From positions 1 through 22,505 of the forward strand of contig JANBTH010000279.1 of assembly GCA_027578815.1 (NCBI GenBank): DNA of 22,505 nucleotides, read 5' to 3'. Below are positions 7,764 to 16,423 of this stretch, in pieces. Below the pieces are notes generated by a model. That model made no database searches, had not been told where the DNA came from, and saw only the letters and a program-made list of their open reading frames with translations. This DNA comes from Coemansia sp. RSA 1804. Taxonomy: Eukaryota; Kickxellomycota; Kickxellomycetes; Kickxellales; Kickxellaceae. A program made the translations under genes and the position numbers. The first letter of the stretch is position 1; each line of letters begins with the position of its first letter.

Positions 7764-10700
7764 TCACTGCTGGCTCTGAACAAAGAACAGCAGGTACGCC
7801 GCGGGCGTGACAACATTGGCCTCGGGAATAGTCGAGACCCTGGTGTCGTCAAAGTAGTTCCACTGGCCACGCAGACCATTGAACACGCTGGCCGTGTAAT
7901 GGCCGCCCGAGAGCGTGCCGAAATGGTTGGCCACGCCATACAGGTTGTAGCAGGTGGATCCGCCCGTCTGCTGCTGCTGCAGTACGTTCGGAATCGTATA
8001 CCTGTCCATGTAGAGGTTGCGTGTCGGGAAGAGGATGTTGTTCTCCAGCTTCTCGCGGAAATGCCCGATCGTCAGGAACCGCTTCAGGTGCACGATCAGC
8101 ACCAGCGGCAGACGCGACACCAGCAGTCGTTTTGTTGCCCGGCGCCTCGTCTTGCACTTTGGGCAATGCCACTTGTCGTCGCCATCCAGGATCTCCGCCT
8201 TCGAGAACGCGTCAAGACACTGGTAGATATTGAACGGGCCGGAATTAAGGGCACTGCTGCTGCTGCTGCTGCTGATGTTTGCTGCCGACTTGCGCACAAG
8301 CGTCTTCCCGCCTGCTGCTGCTGCTCCTCTGACTGTGTCGGCCGTGGGGATCTGCACCGACAGCTCGGTAAACGTGTCGTACGTAGTTGACGTGTGCTTG
8401 CAAGTCATGCAGGTGAGCCGCGACTGCGTCTGGCCCTGGAAGATGCTGGTCATAATCGACCAGTTGCGCCGGATGTACTTTCCCCACTGGATGTCGGCCT
8501 GCTGCGCGTCGGGCAGCGCCTCAAACTGCATCTCCTCCTCCTGCGAGAGCTGCTTCTCCTCCGCCGGCGAGGGCCGCCGCTTCTGCACGCGGTTGAGCGA
8601 CTCGTGAATCGTGTCCAGCAGGAATGTCGCAAACTCCTGCGCATCCTCCTGGTCGTTGCCCTTGAACACCTCCGAGCACTTTGCCACCGACGATCTGAAT
8701 CCGATCGGCGAGATCGAGCCATACTGGCCGCGCCACATGTTGTCCACTAAGCGCGCAAACTCTACCGCCACGTCCGACTTCCCGCCGTTGCTGCGCACCA
8801 GATCCTTCTTCCATCCGCCCTGCATGAAGTACCGCGCAAACGGCGCCGTGCCAACAAGACACTGGATCACGCAGTTCATGAAGCACGTGTTGCCAAAGTT
8901 CTTCAGCCCCGTTGCGCCGTACGCAGCAGAGTCCGACAGCTGCGAGCGCCGCTTCACTTGCGTCGACGGGCTGTCCGGATAGCCGGCGCCTGCCACCGAG
9001 CCTTGCATGCCGCTGCTTCCGACCACCGGTGCTGCTTGCGGAAGAATGTCCGTCTGGTAAAGGATCGAGCTGCGCAGGTTGTTGCCAGCATGCATCCGTC
9101 CATTGAGTGAGGGATCCGAACCTGCTGCTGCTGGATGGTTGTAGAAGCCATACCCGTTGGAGACACGGGGCATCTGCACTAGCTGCTGCTGCTGAACAAG
9201 TTGCTGCTGTTGCTGCTGAGCAAATTGCTGTTGCTGAACGAGTTGCTGCTGTTGCTGTTGCTGAGCAAGTTGCTGCTGCTGCTGGACATACGCCAAAGGC
9301 TTTGGAGGGATAAAAGCGCCTGGAGGCGGAGGCGGCGGCGGCATACCCGCCTTGGAAACACGAGATGACTGGGACTGATCCTGCGTTGGCAACTGCTGAT
9401 ATTGCTGCTGCTGCTGCTGTTGTTGTGCAGAATACTCTGCAGGCTTTTCCATAGCCTGAGGAACAGTAGGAAGCGGCGCCTTCGGAGGAACCCTCCTCTT
9501 TCTAGAAACACCTACTGCAGCCTCCTCACGCTGCTCGGCCGTTGAATCGGTAGTTTCGCTCTGCTCATGGCTGCCGGAGGCCACCGCATGCGCAGGTGCA
9601 GTGAATCCGTAGTTCGGGTTATCGAAAATCGTTTTGCGTCTCCGAACCTGCTGCGCGGTGACCTCCGACACGAGAGAAGCTGGTTTTGGCGGCGGGACCG
9701 GCGCGTTGGAACTCGTATTAGTAGCAGCAACAACATCGTTTCCAACAATATCACCATTAGCGGTGGCGGTGGGGGTGCTGACAAGCGTGTCGGAAGGATG
9801 CGATAGATCGGTAGCAGGTACACCTGTCGCAATGTGGTGGTCGGAGGATACAGATGACACGAGATGTGCCATTCCGGTTTCGGGAACAGGCACGCGGGGC
9901 GTCATCCGCGCGTTGTAGCCCTGAGTATATGACGTGTGCATCGGCGCATAGCGGCCATCGCCTGGCTGCTGGAGTTGCGGATGGTAGCCGTTGCTTTGCT
10001 GGAAAAAGTCAAACACCGAGCCCGCAACGCCTGGCTGAGCATGCATATCAGTGCTTGGCACAACATTCGCAGGCAGCGCAACAGCAGCAGCAGCGGCTGG
10101 CGGATAGTATGCAGTGTAGTTGGAAGCACTGTACGGAGTTACTTCTGGCTGCGGCGTAACCCTCATTATGGGGTTTTTTGCAACACGCGCGTCAGAAGCC
10201 CGAGCAACCGACTTTCGAGCATCGTCCGACCAAACACACCGTTCGCTGCCCATGGCTCGCGCCCAGGCGTCGAACCCACCAATCAGGAACAGCGGCGACC
10301 GCTTCAGAGGCTTGTCAAACTCGTAGTGGTAAATAGCGCTGTTGACAGACTCGAGCGCAGGCAACTCCGTGCTCCTTGAATCGCTAAACGACCGCGCTGC
10401 CTGGCTGACGTACACAACAATGTCAAAGTCGTCGCGTTGGCGGAACCACAGCTGCTGCTCCTCCGACACAAGCACAAGGGATGAGGCTATCTCCTTTGAT
10501 GTGCACTTTTGCTTGTCGAGTCCAATAGGATCAACGTTCACAATGTGCCGATGGTCGATGTGGCCCCAGACGTAGTCCTGGTGCGGACGAATGTCAAGGA
10601 TAAGCACTGTAGGCCGCCCGTTCACCCCCGTACGCGACTGCTCGAGAAGTCCCCAGAGCTCCTTTGGCGTACACGTGGTTGCGTTGGGATCAAAGTACTC

Positions 10701-11918
10701 GATGGTGGCCTTTCCAACCCTTGACGCATAGTCCGCTCCGTCTGTCGGCGAGTTGATTGTCGTCGCAATAATGCCGTTGGGTTGGTTTCTACTCATGCCA
10801 GGCACACCAGTAAGCACAGCACCCGTATCGTTCGCATGGGATTGATTGGCGTCGATTCTGCGTGCCTGGGCATCAATCTCGTCAAACGTGCTATGGCGCG
10901 CTGCCAACCACTTGTTGTCTGACAAAGAAGGCTGAACAGCAGCAGCAGAAATGGAACCAGACACCAGCGGAGAGCTAAGCGGGTTTTCCGGGAACTTTTG
11001 CGCAAAGCTGCTTTCCATCTTTTCGACCTGCTCGGGCGTCAGTACAGACCGCTTAGGCTCAACATATGGTCGCTTTCTAAGCTCAACAGCCAGCTTCTCC
11101 AGCTCGTCCAGAACATAGGTGGAAATATCCTTGTGCAGCTGCACGTACTTTGGGTCCTTCCTCACCGACTCAAAGTCCTTCTGCTTTGGGATCTTCTCGC
11201 TAAGGATATTGCAAGCAATCATGAACCGCAGGTACGCGTTCTCCAGGTCTCCCGAATCCACGTCAAGCCGTGCTTCGTCGATGCGCCGTTCTGCAGAGTT
11301 AAGCCAGGACCGCGATGACGCCTGGATTGAAGCGTCGATGTTTGCTCGCCGATTCAGCGCCGTGATCAAAGTCTTTTGCCGGGGCTCCAACGGATTCGAC
11401 ACCTTGCGCTGCTGCTGCTGTCCTTCAGATTGACTCACACGAGAGACAGACTCGGTTGTGTTTGACCTCGACCTTCCAGACACCAACGACTGTCTTCGTT
11501 CTGGCTGTCTTGGGGAATTGGCGGAAGCAGCGCCGGTGGCAGAAGTCGGCGTGCTGGCGGCAGAGTTTGCATGTGTGTAAGAGTACGAGCTGATAGTCAT
11601 AAGGTCCTGGATGGATGACGTGGCCGCACCTGCTGGCTTTGCCATGTGAGCCGGCGGTGTATCAGGCTCCTCCTGATCGCCCTTCACGAGTGCTGCGGAA
11701 ACGCTTGTTGATATTTGGTGTGGCTGAGAGTCTGAGGACGGTTTCGGCAAATGCGTCCCCTCTGCAGCCGTTGCTAATGTTGTTGGTTTTGCTGGTGTTG
11801 TTGTAGCTGACGGCCGTTTGGGCATGCGAATTGGTGGGCCATTGGTTTTTGAATCGAGTGCCAAATTCTCGAACCGCTTGATGAGGTCCGACGTGCGACC
11901 TTCGCCAACCTTTGACAT
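7764..11918 (-). CDS. DOA4: Ubiquitin carboxyl-terminal hydrolase, Doa4/USP8 type
   Basis: The protein has 1384 residues from ATG 11918. An in-frame ATG at 11996 would add 26 hydrophobic residues read from a pyrimidine-rich leader, so I reject it. Residues about 190-285 match the USP8 dimerisation/MIT-like region. Residues about 415-565 are a rhodanese-like domain (VLILDIRP, then GHID; VVYVS in the active loop has no Cys, as in Doa4/USP8). A long low-complexity region holds polyGln tracts and PPPPPPPGAFIPPKPLAY. The peptidase domain is about 1000-1384: Cys box GLKNFGNTCFMN with Cys1012, QEDAQEF, two CxxC pairs (LTCMTC and WHCPKC) forming a zinc ribbon, and His box GTLSGGHYTA with His1340. Low-complexity Ala/Ser insertions interrupt the peptidase domain. 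By family knowledge it recovers ubiquitin from cargo at endosomes. The longer linker distinguishes it from yeast Doa4 (about 926 residues). Confidence 0.93.
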   Translation of the reverse strand: MSKVGEGRTSDLIKRFENLALDSKTNGPPIRMPKRPSATTTPAKPTTLATAAEGTHLPKPSSDSQPHQISTSVSAALVKGDQEEPDTPPAHMAKPAGAATSSIQDLMTISSYSYTHANSAASTPTSATGAASANSPRQPERRQSLVSGRSRSNTTESVSRVSQSEGQQQQRKVSNPLEPRQKTLITALNRRANIDASIQASSRSWLNSAERRIDEARLDVDSGDLENAYLRFMIACNILSEKIPKQKDFESVRKDPKYVQLHKDISTYVLDELEKLAVELRKRPYVEPKRSVLTPEQVEKMESSFAQKFPENPLSSPLVSGSISAAAVQPSLSDNKWLAARHSTFDEIDAQARRIDANQSHANDTGAVLTGVPGMSRNQPNGIIATTINSPTDGADYASRVGKATIEYFDPNATTCTPKELWGLLEQSRTGVNGRPTVLILDIRPHQDYVWGHIDHRHIVNVDPIGLDKQKCTSKEIASSLVLVSEEQQLWFRQRDDFDIVVYVSQAARSFSDSRSTELPALESVNSAIYHYEFDKPLKRSPLFLIGGFDAWARAMGSERCVWSDDARKSVARASDARVAKNPIMRVTPQPEVTPYSASNYTAYYPPAAAAAVALPANVVPSTDMHAQPGVAGSVFDFFQQSNGYHPQLQQPGDGRYAPMHTSYTQGYNARMTPRVPVPETGMAHLVSSVSSDHHIATGVPATDLSHPSDTLVSTPTATANGDIVGNDVVAATNTSSNAPVPPPKPASLVSEVTAQQVRRRKTIFDNPNYGFTAPAHAVASGSHEQSETTDSTAEQREEAAVGVSRKRRVPPKAPLPTVPQAMEKPAEYSAQQQQQQQQYQQLPTQDQSQSSRVSKAGMPPPPPPPGAFIPPKPLAYVQQQQQLAQQQQQQQLVQQQQFAQQQQQQLVQQQQLVQMPRVSNGYGFYNHPAAAGSDPSLNGRMHAGNNLRSSILYQTDILPQAAPVVGSSGMQGSVAGAGYPDSPSTQVKRRSQLSDSAAYGATGLKNFGNTCFMNCVIQCLVGTAPFARYFMQGGWKKDLVRSNGGKSDVAVEFARLVDNMWRGQYGSISPIGFRSSVAKCSEVFKGNDQEDAQEFATFLLDTIHESLNRVQKRRPSPAEEKQLSQEEEMQFEALPDAQQADIQWGKYIRRNWSIMTSIFQGQTQSRLTCMTCKHTSTTYDTFTELSVQIPTADTVRGAAAAGGKTLVRKSAANISSSSSSSALNSGPFNIYQCLDAFSKAEILDGDDKWHCPKCKTRRRATKRLLVSRLPLVLIVHLKRFLTIGHFREKLENNILFPTRNLYMDRYTIPNVLQQQQTGGSTCYNLYGVANHFGTLSGGHYTASVFNGLRGQWNYFDDTRVSTIPEANVVTPAAYLLFFVQSQQ
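8248..8273 (-). repeat. CAG/CTG-type triplet repeat encoding polySer in DOA4-like gene
   Basis: A run of CTG triplets on the plus strand reads as AGC codons on the coding strand, giving seven consecutive Ser in a non-conserved insertion within the peptidase domain. Confidence 0.8.
9178..9290 (-). repeat. PolyGln tracts in DOA4-like gene
   Basis: CAG and CAA codons alternate in blocks of four to seven Gln separated by LV, LA or FA dipeptides. The pattern suggests expansion of a roughly 7-residue unit. It lies immediately C-terminal to the PPPPPPP segment in the disordered linker. Confidence 0.85.
9402..9426 (-). repeat. Second polyGln tract in DOA4-like gene
   Basis: Eight consecutive Gln codons (mostly CAG) precede a YQQLPTQDQ segment, in the same disordered linker as the larger tract. 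Confidence 0.8.
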
Positions 11919-13353
11919 TCTTGTCTCCACGCAGGAAAAAAAAGAGAAAGAAAAACTAATTAATACAAAAAAGGAAGGAAAAAGAAAATAGAGCAAAAAT
12001 GGAAATTAAAAACTAGTGTAATAAAAAGCCATGAAAATAATAATAATAAATGAACTGGGGAAAGTGAATTGTGGAAGAGGAATAAAAAATAGTGGCAACT
12101 GCCTACTTTAGCGCAAGTCTTGGCTTGCTCCTCATGTTCTCCCCCTCTTCCCTTGCTTTTGAAGAAAGTTAAGAAGAGCACGCTGTGCTACCAGCCAGCC
12201 TTCAATTGCCTCCAACAGAGAAGGATATTGTTTCTTTGTTGCCTTTTCTACTCTGTGTTCAATCGCTCTTTTGCGCACAATGGGGGCCGTCGTGTTTAAT
12301 GGCTTTCTTTGAGCCTTTTCACATTATTAGGCTGTCTTCTAGAAATCCACAAAAGCGCAAACGTCATTTCATCTGGCAAGGTCTCCAAGAAACATCAGTG
12401 ATTACGCAATCACCTCAAATCAAATCAGGCTTCTTCGATAGATGTAATATGTATCTTGTTTTGCTTTTCTTTCAAAGTTGCTTTTTGGATAAAAAAAAGT
12501 GCTGGCAGTAAAGAAGATTCCTGCCTGTATTGAGCAGAGGAAAATGAGGTCTTTCTCTTCTCATACAGTCATGGCAATTGGAGCAGCAAACAATTGAGTT
12601 GCTGCTATTGTTATTGTTTATTTCTGGAATGCATGCAGACTAACGACGTCAGGGCAGCCTCTACGCGCAGCCAGCGCTCATCTGACTGTGGACTAAGTTT
12701 TTTTGGCTAGATTTCTGGCACTACACATGGTATGCAGAATCTTTCTGGATGTTGGATGTGACAGTCAACCTGTTTTATGAGGGAAAAGGACCTTGTTTTC
12801 TTTCCTTCTTTTGCGCCGGCAGGCATCGCCGTCTTTCTGGCAATTTTTTACATCACGCCCCATGGCCATTCACATGGAGATGGAAGGCACAGAAAGAAAG
12901 ACTAAAGTCTGTTTTTTTATTTCTGTTAAAGTCACCAAAACATTTCCTCATCTTTTTTTTTGCTGCAAAGAGGAAACAGCGGCTCTTGGCACATCCAGTT
13001 GTTTTTCTTTTGGGAGGCAATTCGGGGGCAATGGATTGGGGGAGGCTTTGAACCATCCTGCAGTAGAAGCTTCTAATGGAAGACTTCTGTAAAGAAAAAC
13101 AACAACTATTTTTTATTTCCAGTTTGTGGATGTGCATCGAACTGCGCTCTTCCATCATTCCTTCTTATAAAGGTTGGAACTCCTCATCTATTGCGAAGCC
13201 AGAAACCCAAAAACATTCCATCTCCATTGCCTGCATCCCACCCACCTTCTATCTTCATACATCCCTTTTTCTCCTCTATCTTTTTTGACAACATCCTGCT
13301 TGACGCTTCCTCTTTTTCCTTATTAAACGTGTGGCACATCGACCTATCTTTAA
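11919..13353. other. Long divergent intergenic region (DOA4-like / CAX)
   Basis: This 1435-bp spacer is AT-rich with many homopolymer T and A runs. Just upstream of the DOA4-like ATG, the minus strand is a pyrimidine tract. This could be a leader or the 3' end of a 5'-UTR intron, but no donor can be chosen with confidence. The right end holds a TATA box (13166-13173) and a C/T-rich leader for the transporter gene. Open frames of about 100 codons (12185-12511, 12749-13051) show no recognisable protein character. No RNA gene was seen. Confidence 0.5.
13166..13173 (+). promoter_or_regulatory. TATA box of the CAX gene
   Basis: TATAAAGG lies 188 bases before the ATG at 13354 and is followed by a pyrimidine-rich stretch typical of strongly expressed fungal promoters. 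Confidence 0.55.
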
Positions 13354-15072
13354 ATGCCAAACATCTTTAAAAGAATTCTCCGGCGGGACTCGCCTCCCAC
13401 GCCGCTGCATTCGCCCCAAGCGACCCAATTTGAAGGCAGCGGCATCAGGAGCAGCTCAGATATCCCAGATCCAATCACTGAGCGCAGACGTTCCAGCAAG
13501 CACTGGGGCCCACGTGCCGCCAACTACGCCAATCGCGTTGCTCGGCGTTCAACAGACTCGAGAAGACAAACAAGCACCAGCGCAACATCGTCGGCAGAAA
13601 ACACGGGCAAAACAAGACCAGCAGGACTAAAAGACCCGCTGCTTATTCTCCGTCGCTCGGTGTTTGCCAGCTGGATTAACGTGCTCCTCGTACTGGTCCC
13701 TGTAGGAATTGCCTCGCATCCAGCGCATTTCCCGGACGTGGCTGTCTTCATTATTAACTTTTTCGCAATCATTCCCCTGGCAAAGCTTCTGGGCTATGCG
13801 ACCGAGCAGTTGGCCCTGCATCTTGGCGACGCCGTTGGCGGGCTTCTGAACGCTACCTTTGGTAATGCGGTTGAACTTTTAGTTGGCATTCTTGCGCTGG
13901 TCAAGGGCGAGATTGAGATTGTGCAGACCTCGCTTGTGGGCTCTATTCTGAGCAACCTGCTCTTGGTTGGCGGCTGCTGCTTCTTCTTTGGCGGCATCAA
14001 GAACAACGAGCAGGTGTTCAACTCGCATGCGGCACAGTCCTACGGCTCACTGCTGGCCATGGCTATTCTGGCCACTTTGCTGCCTGCTGCATACAACTCC
14101 CTCAACGCAAAGGACGCGGAGCTTAAGAGCGGTACGCTGACAATGTCCCACGTCACTGCCATTTTTCTCCTAATCATCTACATTGCGTATCTGTTCTTCC
14201 AGCTCAAAACCCACACTAATCTTTTTTCGGCCGTTCCGCTGGAGGAGCGCAGGGAGGCTGCAAGAAAGCCCAGCGATAATGAGCCAGCCGCTGAAGAGGA
14301 AAGCAGTGGCGGTGCCAGCAATGCTGACCGCACACGCGCTGCATCCAACGAAGAGCTGATGACCCAGAGCCCCCAAGATATCACGATTGGCGTAACTCCG
14401 GCTCACTCGCAGACAGCAGCAACGTCGACGGCCGAGCTTGTCAAAAACAACGCTGATATTGTTGAGGAAACCAAGGAGCCCGTCAGCAAGGAGGCTGTTC
14501 TCGAGACAAAGACTGAACAGGCGGAAAAGGACAACAATGCTGACGATGAGGAGGACGAGGAAGAGGTTGAGCTGACTATCTTGGCATCCATGGCTTTGCT
14601 GGCAATTGTGACAGGGCTGACCGGCGTCTGCGCCGAATTCCTCGTTGACTCCATTGATGGCCTGACAGACAAGTGGAACCTGTCGCCGTCGTTTGTCGGT
14701 ATGGTTCTTTTGCCAATTGTTGGCAATGCAGCTGAGCATGTCACGGCCGTTACCGTTGCTATTCGCAATAAAATGGACCTGGCCATGGGTGTGGCTGTTG
14801 GCTCCAGCATCCAGATTGCGCTCTTTGTCATGCCGCTTCTGTGCATTCTGGGCTGGATCATCGACAAGCCGATGACCATCTACTTTAGCCCTTTCACGAC
14901 CGTTGTCCTGTTTGTCACTGTCCTGCTTGTCAACTACATTATTGGCGATGGGCGAACAAACTGGCTTGAGGGTCTGGTACTCATTATTGCATATATCATT
15001 GTTGGCGTAGCATATTTCCTTTATCCAAAGGACATGGACACCACCTCTTCCTCGCTTGGCTCCTCTGGATAA
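13354..15072 (+). CDS. VCX1: Vacuolar Ca2+/H+ exchanger, CAX/Vcx1 family
   Basis: The protein has 572 residues. CAX proteins use the vacuolar proton gradient to load Ca2+ (and often Mn2+) into the vacuole. Both alpha-repeat ion-binding signatures are present: GNAVELL at 170-176 with Glu174 and GNAAEH at 457-462 with Glu461. Each is followed by the conserved GSILSN or GSSIQI helix. About 100 residues of basic, Ser-rich cytosolic N-terminus precede the first membrane segment, a position where autoinhibitory segments occur in plant CAX. Between the two halves (about 286-407) is a long acidic hydrophilic loop ending in DDEEDEEEVE. Yeast Vcx1 (411 residues) has a much shorter acidic linker. No intron is needed. 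The gene is divergent from the DOA4-like gene. Family assignment is firm; the organelle is inferred from the family. Confidence 0.93.
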   Translation: MPNIFKRILRRDSPPTPLHSPQATQFEGSGIRSSSDIPDPITERRRSSKHWGPRAANYANRVARRSTDSRRQTSTSATSSAENTGKTRPAGLKDPLLILRRSVFASWINVLLVLVPVGIASHPAHFPDVAVFIINFFAIIPLAKLLGYATEQLALHLGDAVGGLLNATFGNAVELLVGILALVKGEIEIVQTSLVGSILSNLLLVGGCCFFFGGIKNNEQVFNSHAAQSYGSLLAMAILATLLPAAYNSLNAKDAELKSGTLTMSHVTAIFLLIIYIAYLFFQLKTHTNLFSAVPLEERREAARKPSDNEPAAEEESSGGASNADRTRAASNEELMTQSPQDITIGVTPAHSQTAATSTAELVKNNADIVEETKEPVSKEAVLETKTEQAEKDNNADDEEDEEEVELTILASMALLAIVTGLTGVCAEFLVDSIDGLTDKWNLSPSFVGMVLLPIVGNAAEHVTAVTVAIRNKMDLAMGVAVGSSIQIALFVMPLLCILGWIIDKPMTIYFSPFTTVVLFVTVLLVNYIIGDGRTNWLEGLVLIIAYIIVGVAYFLYPKDMDTTSSSLGSSG

Positions 15073-16423
15073 CACCATGCTATGCTGTTGTTTCTTGTTT
15101 GTTTCAATTGGCATTTAGTGTCTAATGTTTAATGTTTATTTCTTTTAATTCTAGTCTTTTTACTCTTTATTCAAGGTATATAATGAAATCCCCTTTTCTA
15201 TCTTTAAATGCACTTGATCGCTGAATGGCATTGCTAATGAATTATTTAGAGCTTCTTTTAATTCCTCTGCACAAAAAATAAAGTGCCACTAGGCTTAAAG
15301 ATGGTGGGAATAAGCGCCACATGTCCTGTGATATACTAAAATGTCTAGAGGCGTGAAATGTTGTATAGCAAAAAGAATTAAAGAACTAAACGGGTAAATC
15401 AATATGCAATACATCATATTAGCGGCGATCACCTATTTCATTTTAACATGATCTTTTTTCACGATGTGTCCGTTGTTTGTTTGCTAGTTATTTTTAAAAA
15501 AGATTAAATATAGTCTAGTGTAATCGATACATTAAAAGGCCAAGAACTTGGAAAGGAAATACATAACACTACACTAACACATGTAGCTGCATGTAAGTGT
15601 GGCTTGAAAATACCAAGAAATGGATGCATGGAGGTGCCTCCTTGCTTAATTGCTGTTGTCGCTGTTATTGTTGTTGGCAACATCAATTTCTGTACGTGCA
15701 ACTCATATGTTGAATATGAAAAAGGACAAAAAGAAAAGCTGCCATTGCCGGTGCTTTTATTCCATGATCGTCTCCCGCAAAAATAATCAAATGCCTCATC
15801 CTTTATTCTGTTTATTCCCTTTTGTCTTTTTTTCGCATTCTATTCGGCTGGTTTGAAATCTCTTGCACTAGCTCTCAACTCTATCACACGGTTGGGTCTT
15901 TTTCACACACGGGCAATTTTTCTTTACCCGACTTTCCATAGATTGGATTGACAACAACAATGCCAATTTTATTAGCATTTGCTCATGGAACCCATGAGCA
16001 ACATTTATTGCAAAACGCCTCCCTCACTTGACGCTTTATCTTATCTCTTGTTTGTTGAAAAAAGAAACTTAGCTGTATTGTATATCCCCTCATTCCTTAC
16101 TCTTTGGCTTCTCCCAACATTTGGCATTTCATTTATACCTTTGTTCAGACTTTCTTGGCTCTGATTGATCACACCAAAACCTCTTATTTTTTTGTTGTAG
16201 TCTTCAACTTTCTAATTTTATTTTCCTTATTCATATTGCTTCAAGTCAAAAAGAGTGTAACGAGATTATGTTTCATTTTTCATGACCTCTAGTCAATAAA
16301 TATCTGTATTTATATCACTACTATTGAATGTTGTACTTTCTTGCTATTCCACTTGCAATTTAATCTCGTATATTTTTTTATCCTATATTCTTCATTTTAA
16401 TAAACAAATAAAGCAAATCAGCT
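15073..16423. other. Long AT-rich intergenic region upstream of the OPT gene
   Basis: This 1351-bp region contains the 3' UTR of the CAX gene (possible AATAAA at 15277-15282) and the promoter of the oligopeptide transporter. Two dyads stand out: GGAGG-TG-CCTCC at 15630-15641, and a perfect 10-bp inverted repeat at 15979-16001 (listed separately). A 60-codon frame at 15604-15786 has a hydrophobic stretch but no other sign of being a gene. TATA-like strings are too common here to choose one. Confidence 0.5.
15979..16001. repeat. Perfect 10-bp inverted repeat, 3-nt spacer
   Basis: TTGCTCATGG and its exact complement CCATGAGCAA flank AAC. The element is about 420 bases upstream of the OPT start codon. 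It could be a binding site for a dimeric regulator or a hairpin in a long 5' leader. Confidence 0.6.

Noticed and set aside
11919..11996. 26-residue hydrophobic N-terminal extension of the DOA4-like protein (possible signal or membrane segment)
   Set aside because: It is translated from a pyrimidine-rich leader just before a good ATG (11918); a signal peptide makes no sense on a cytosolic deubiquitinase.
12185..13051. Two open frames of about 100 codons between the DOA4-like and CAX genes
   Set aside because: They are Phe/Leu-rich translations of T-rich DNA with no motif, codon bias or supporting context.
15604..15786. Small hydrophobic protein of 60 residues
   Set aside because: There is one hydrophobic stretch in AT-rich DNA, no homology that I recognise, and an overlapping frame of similar length.
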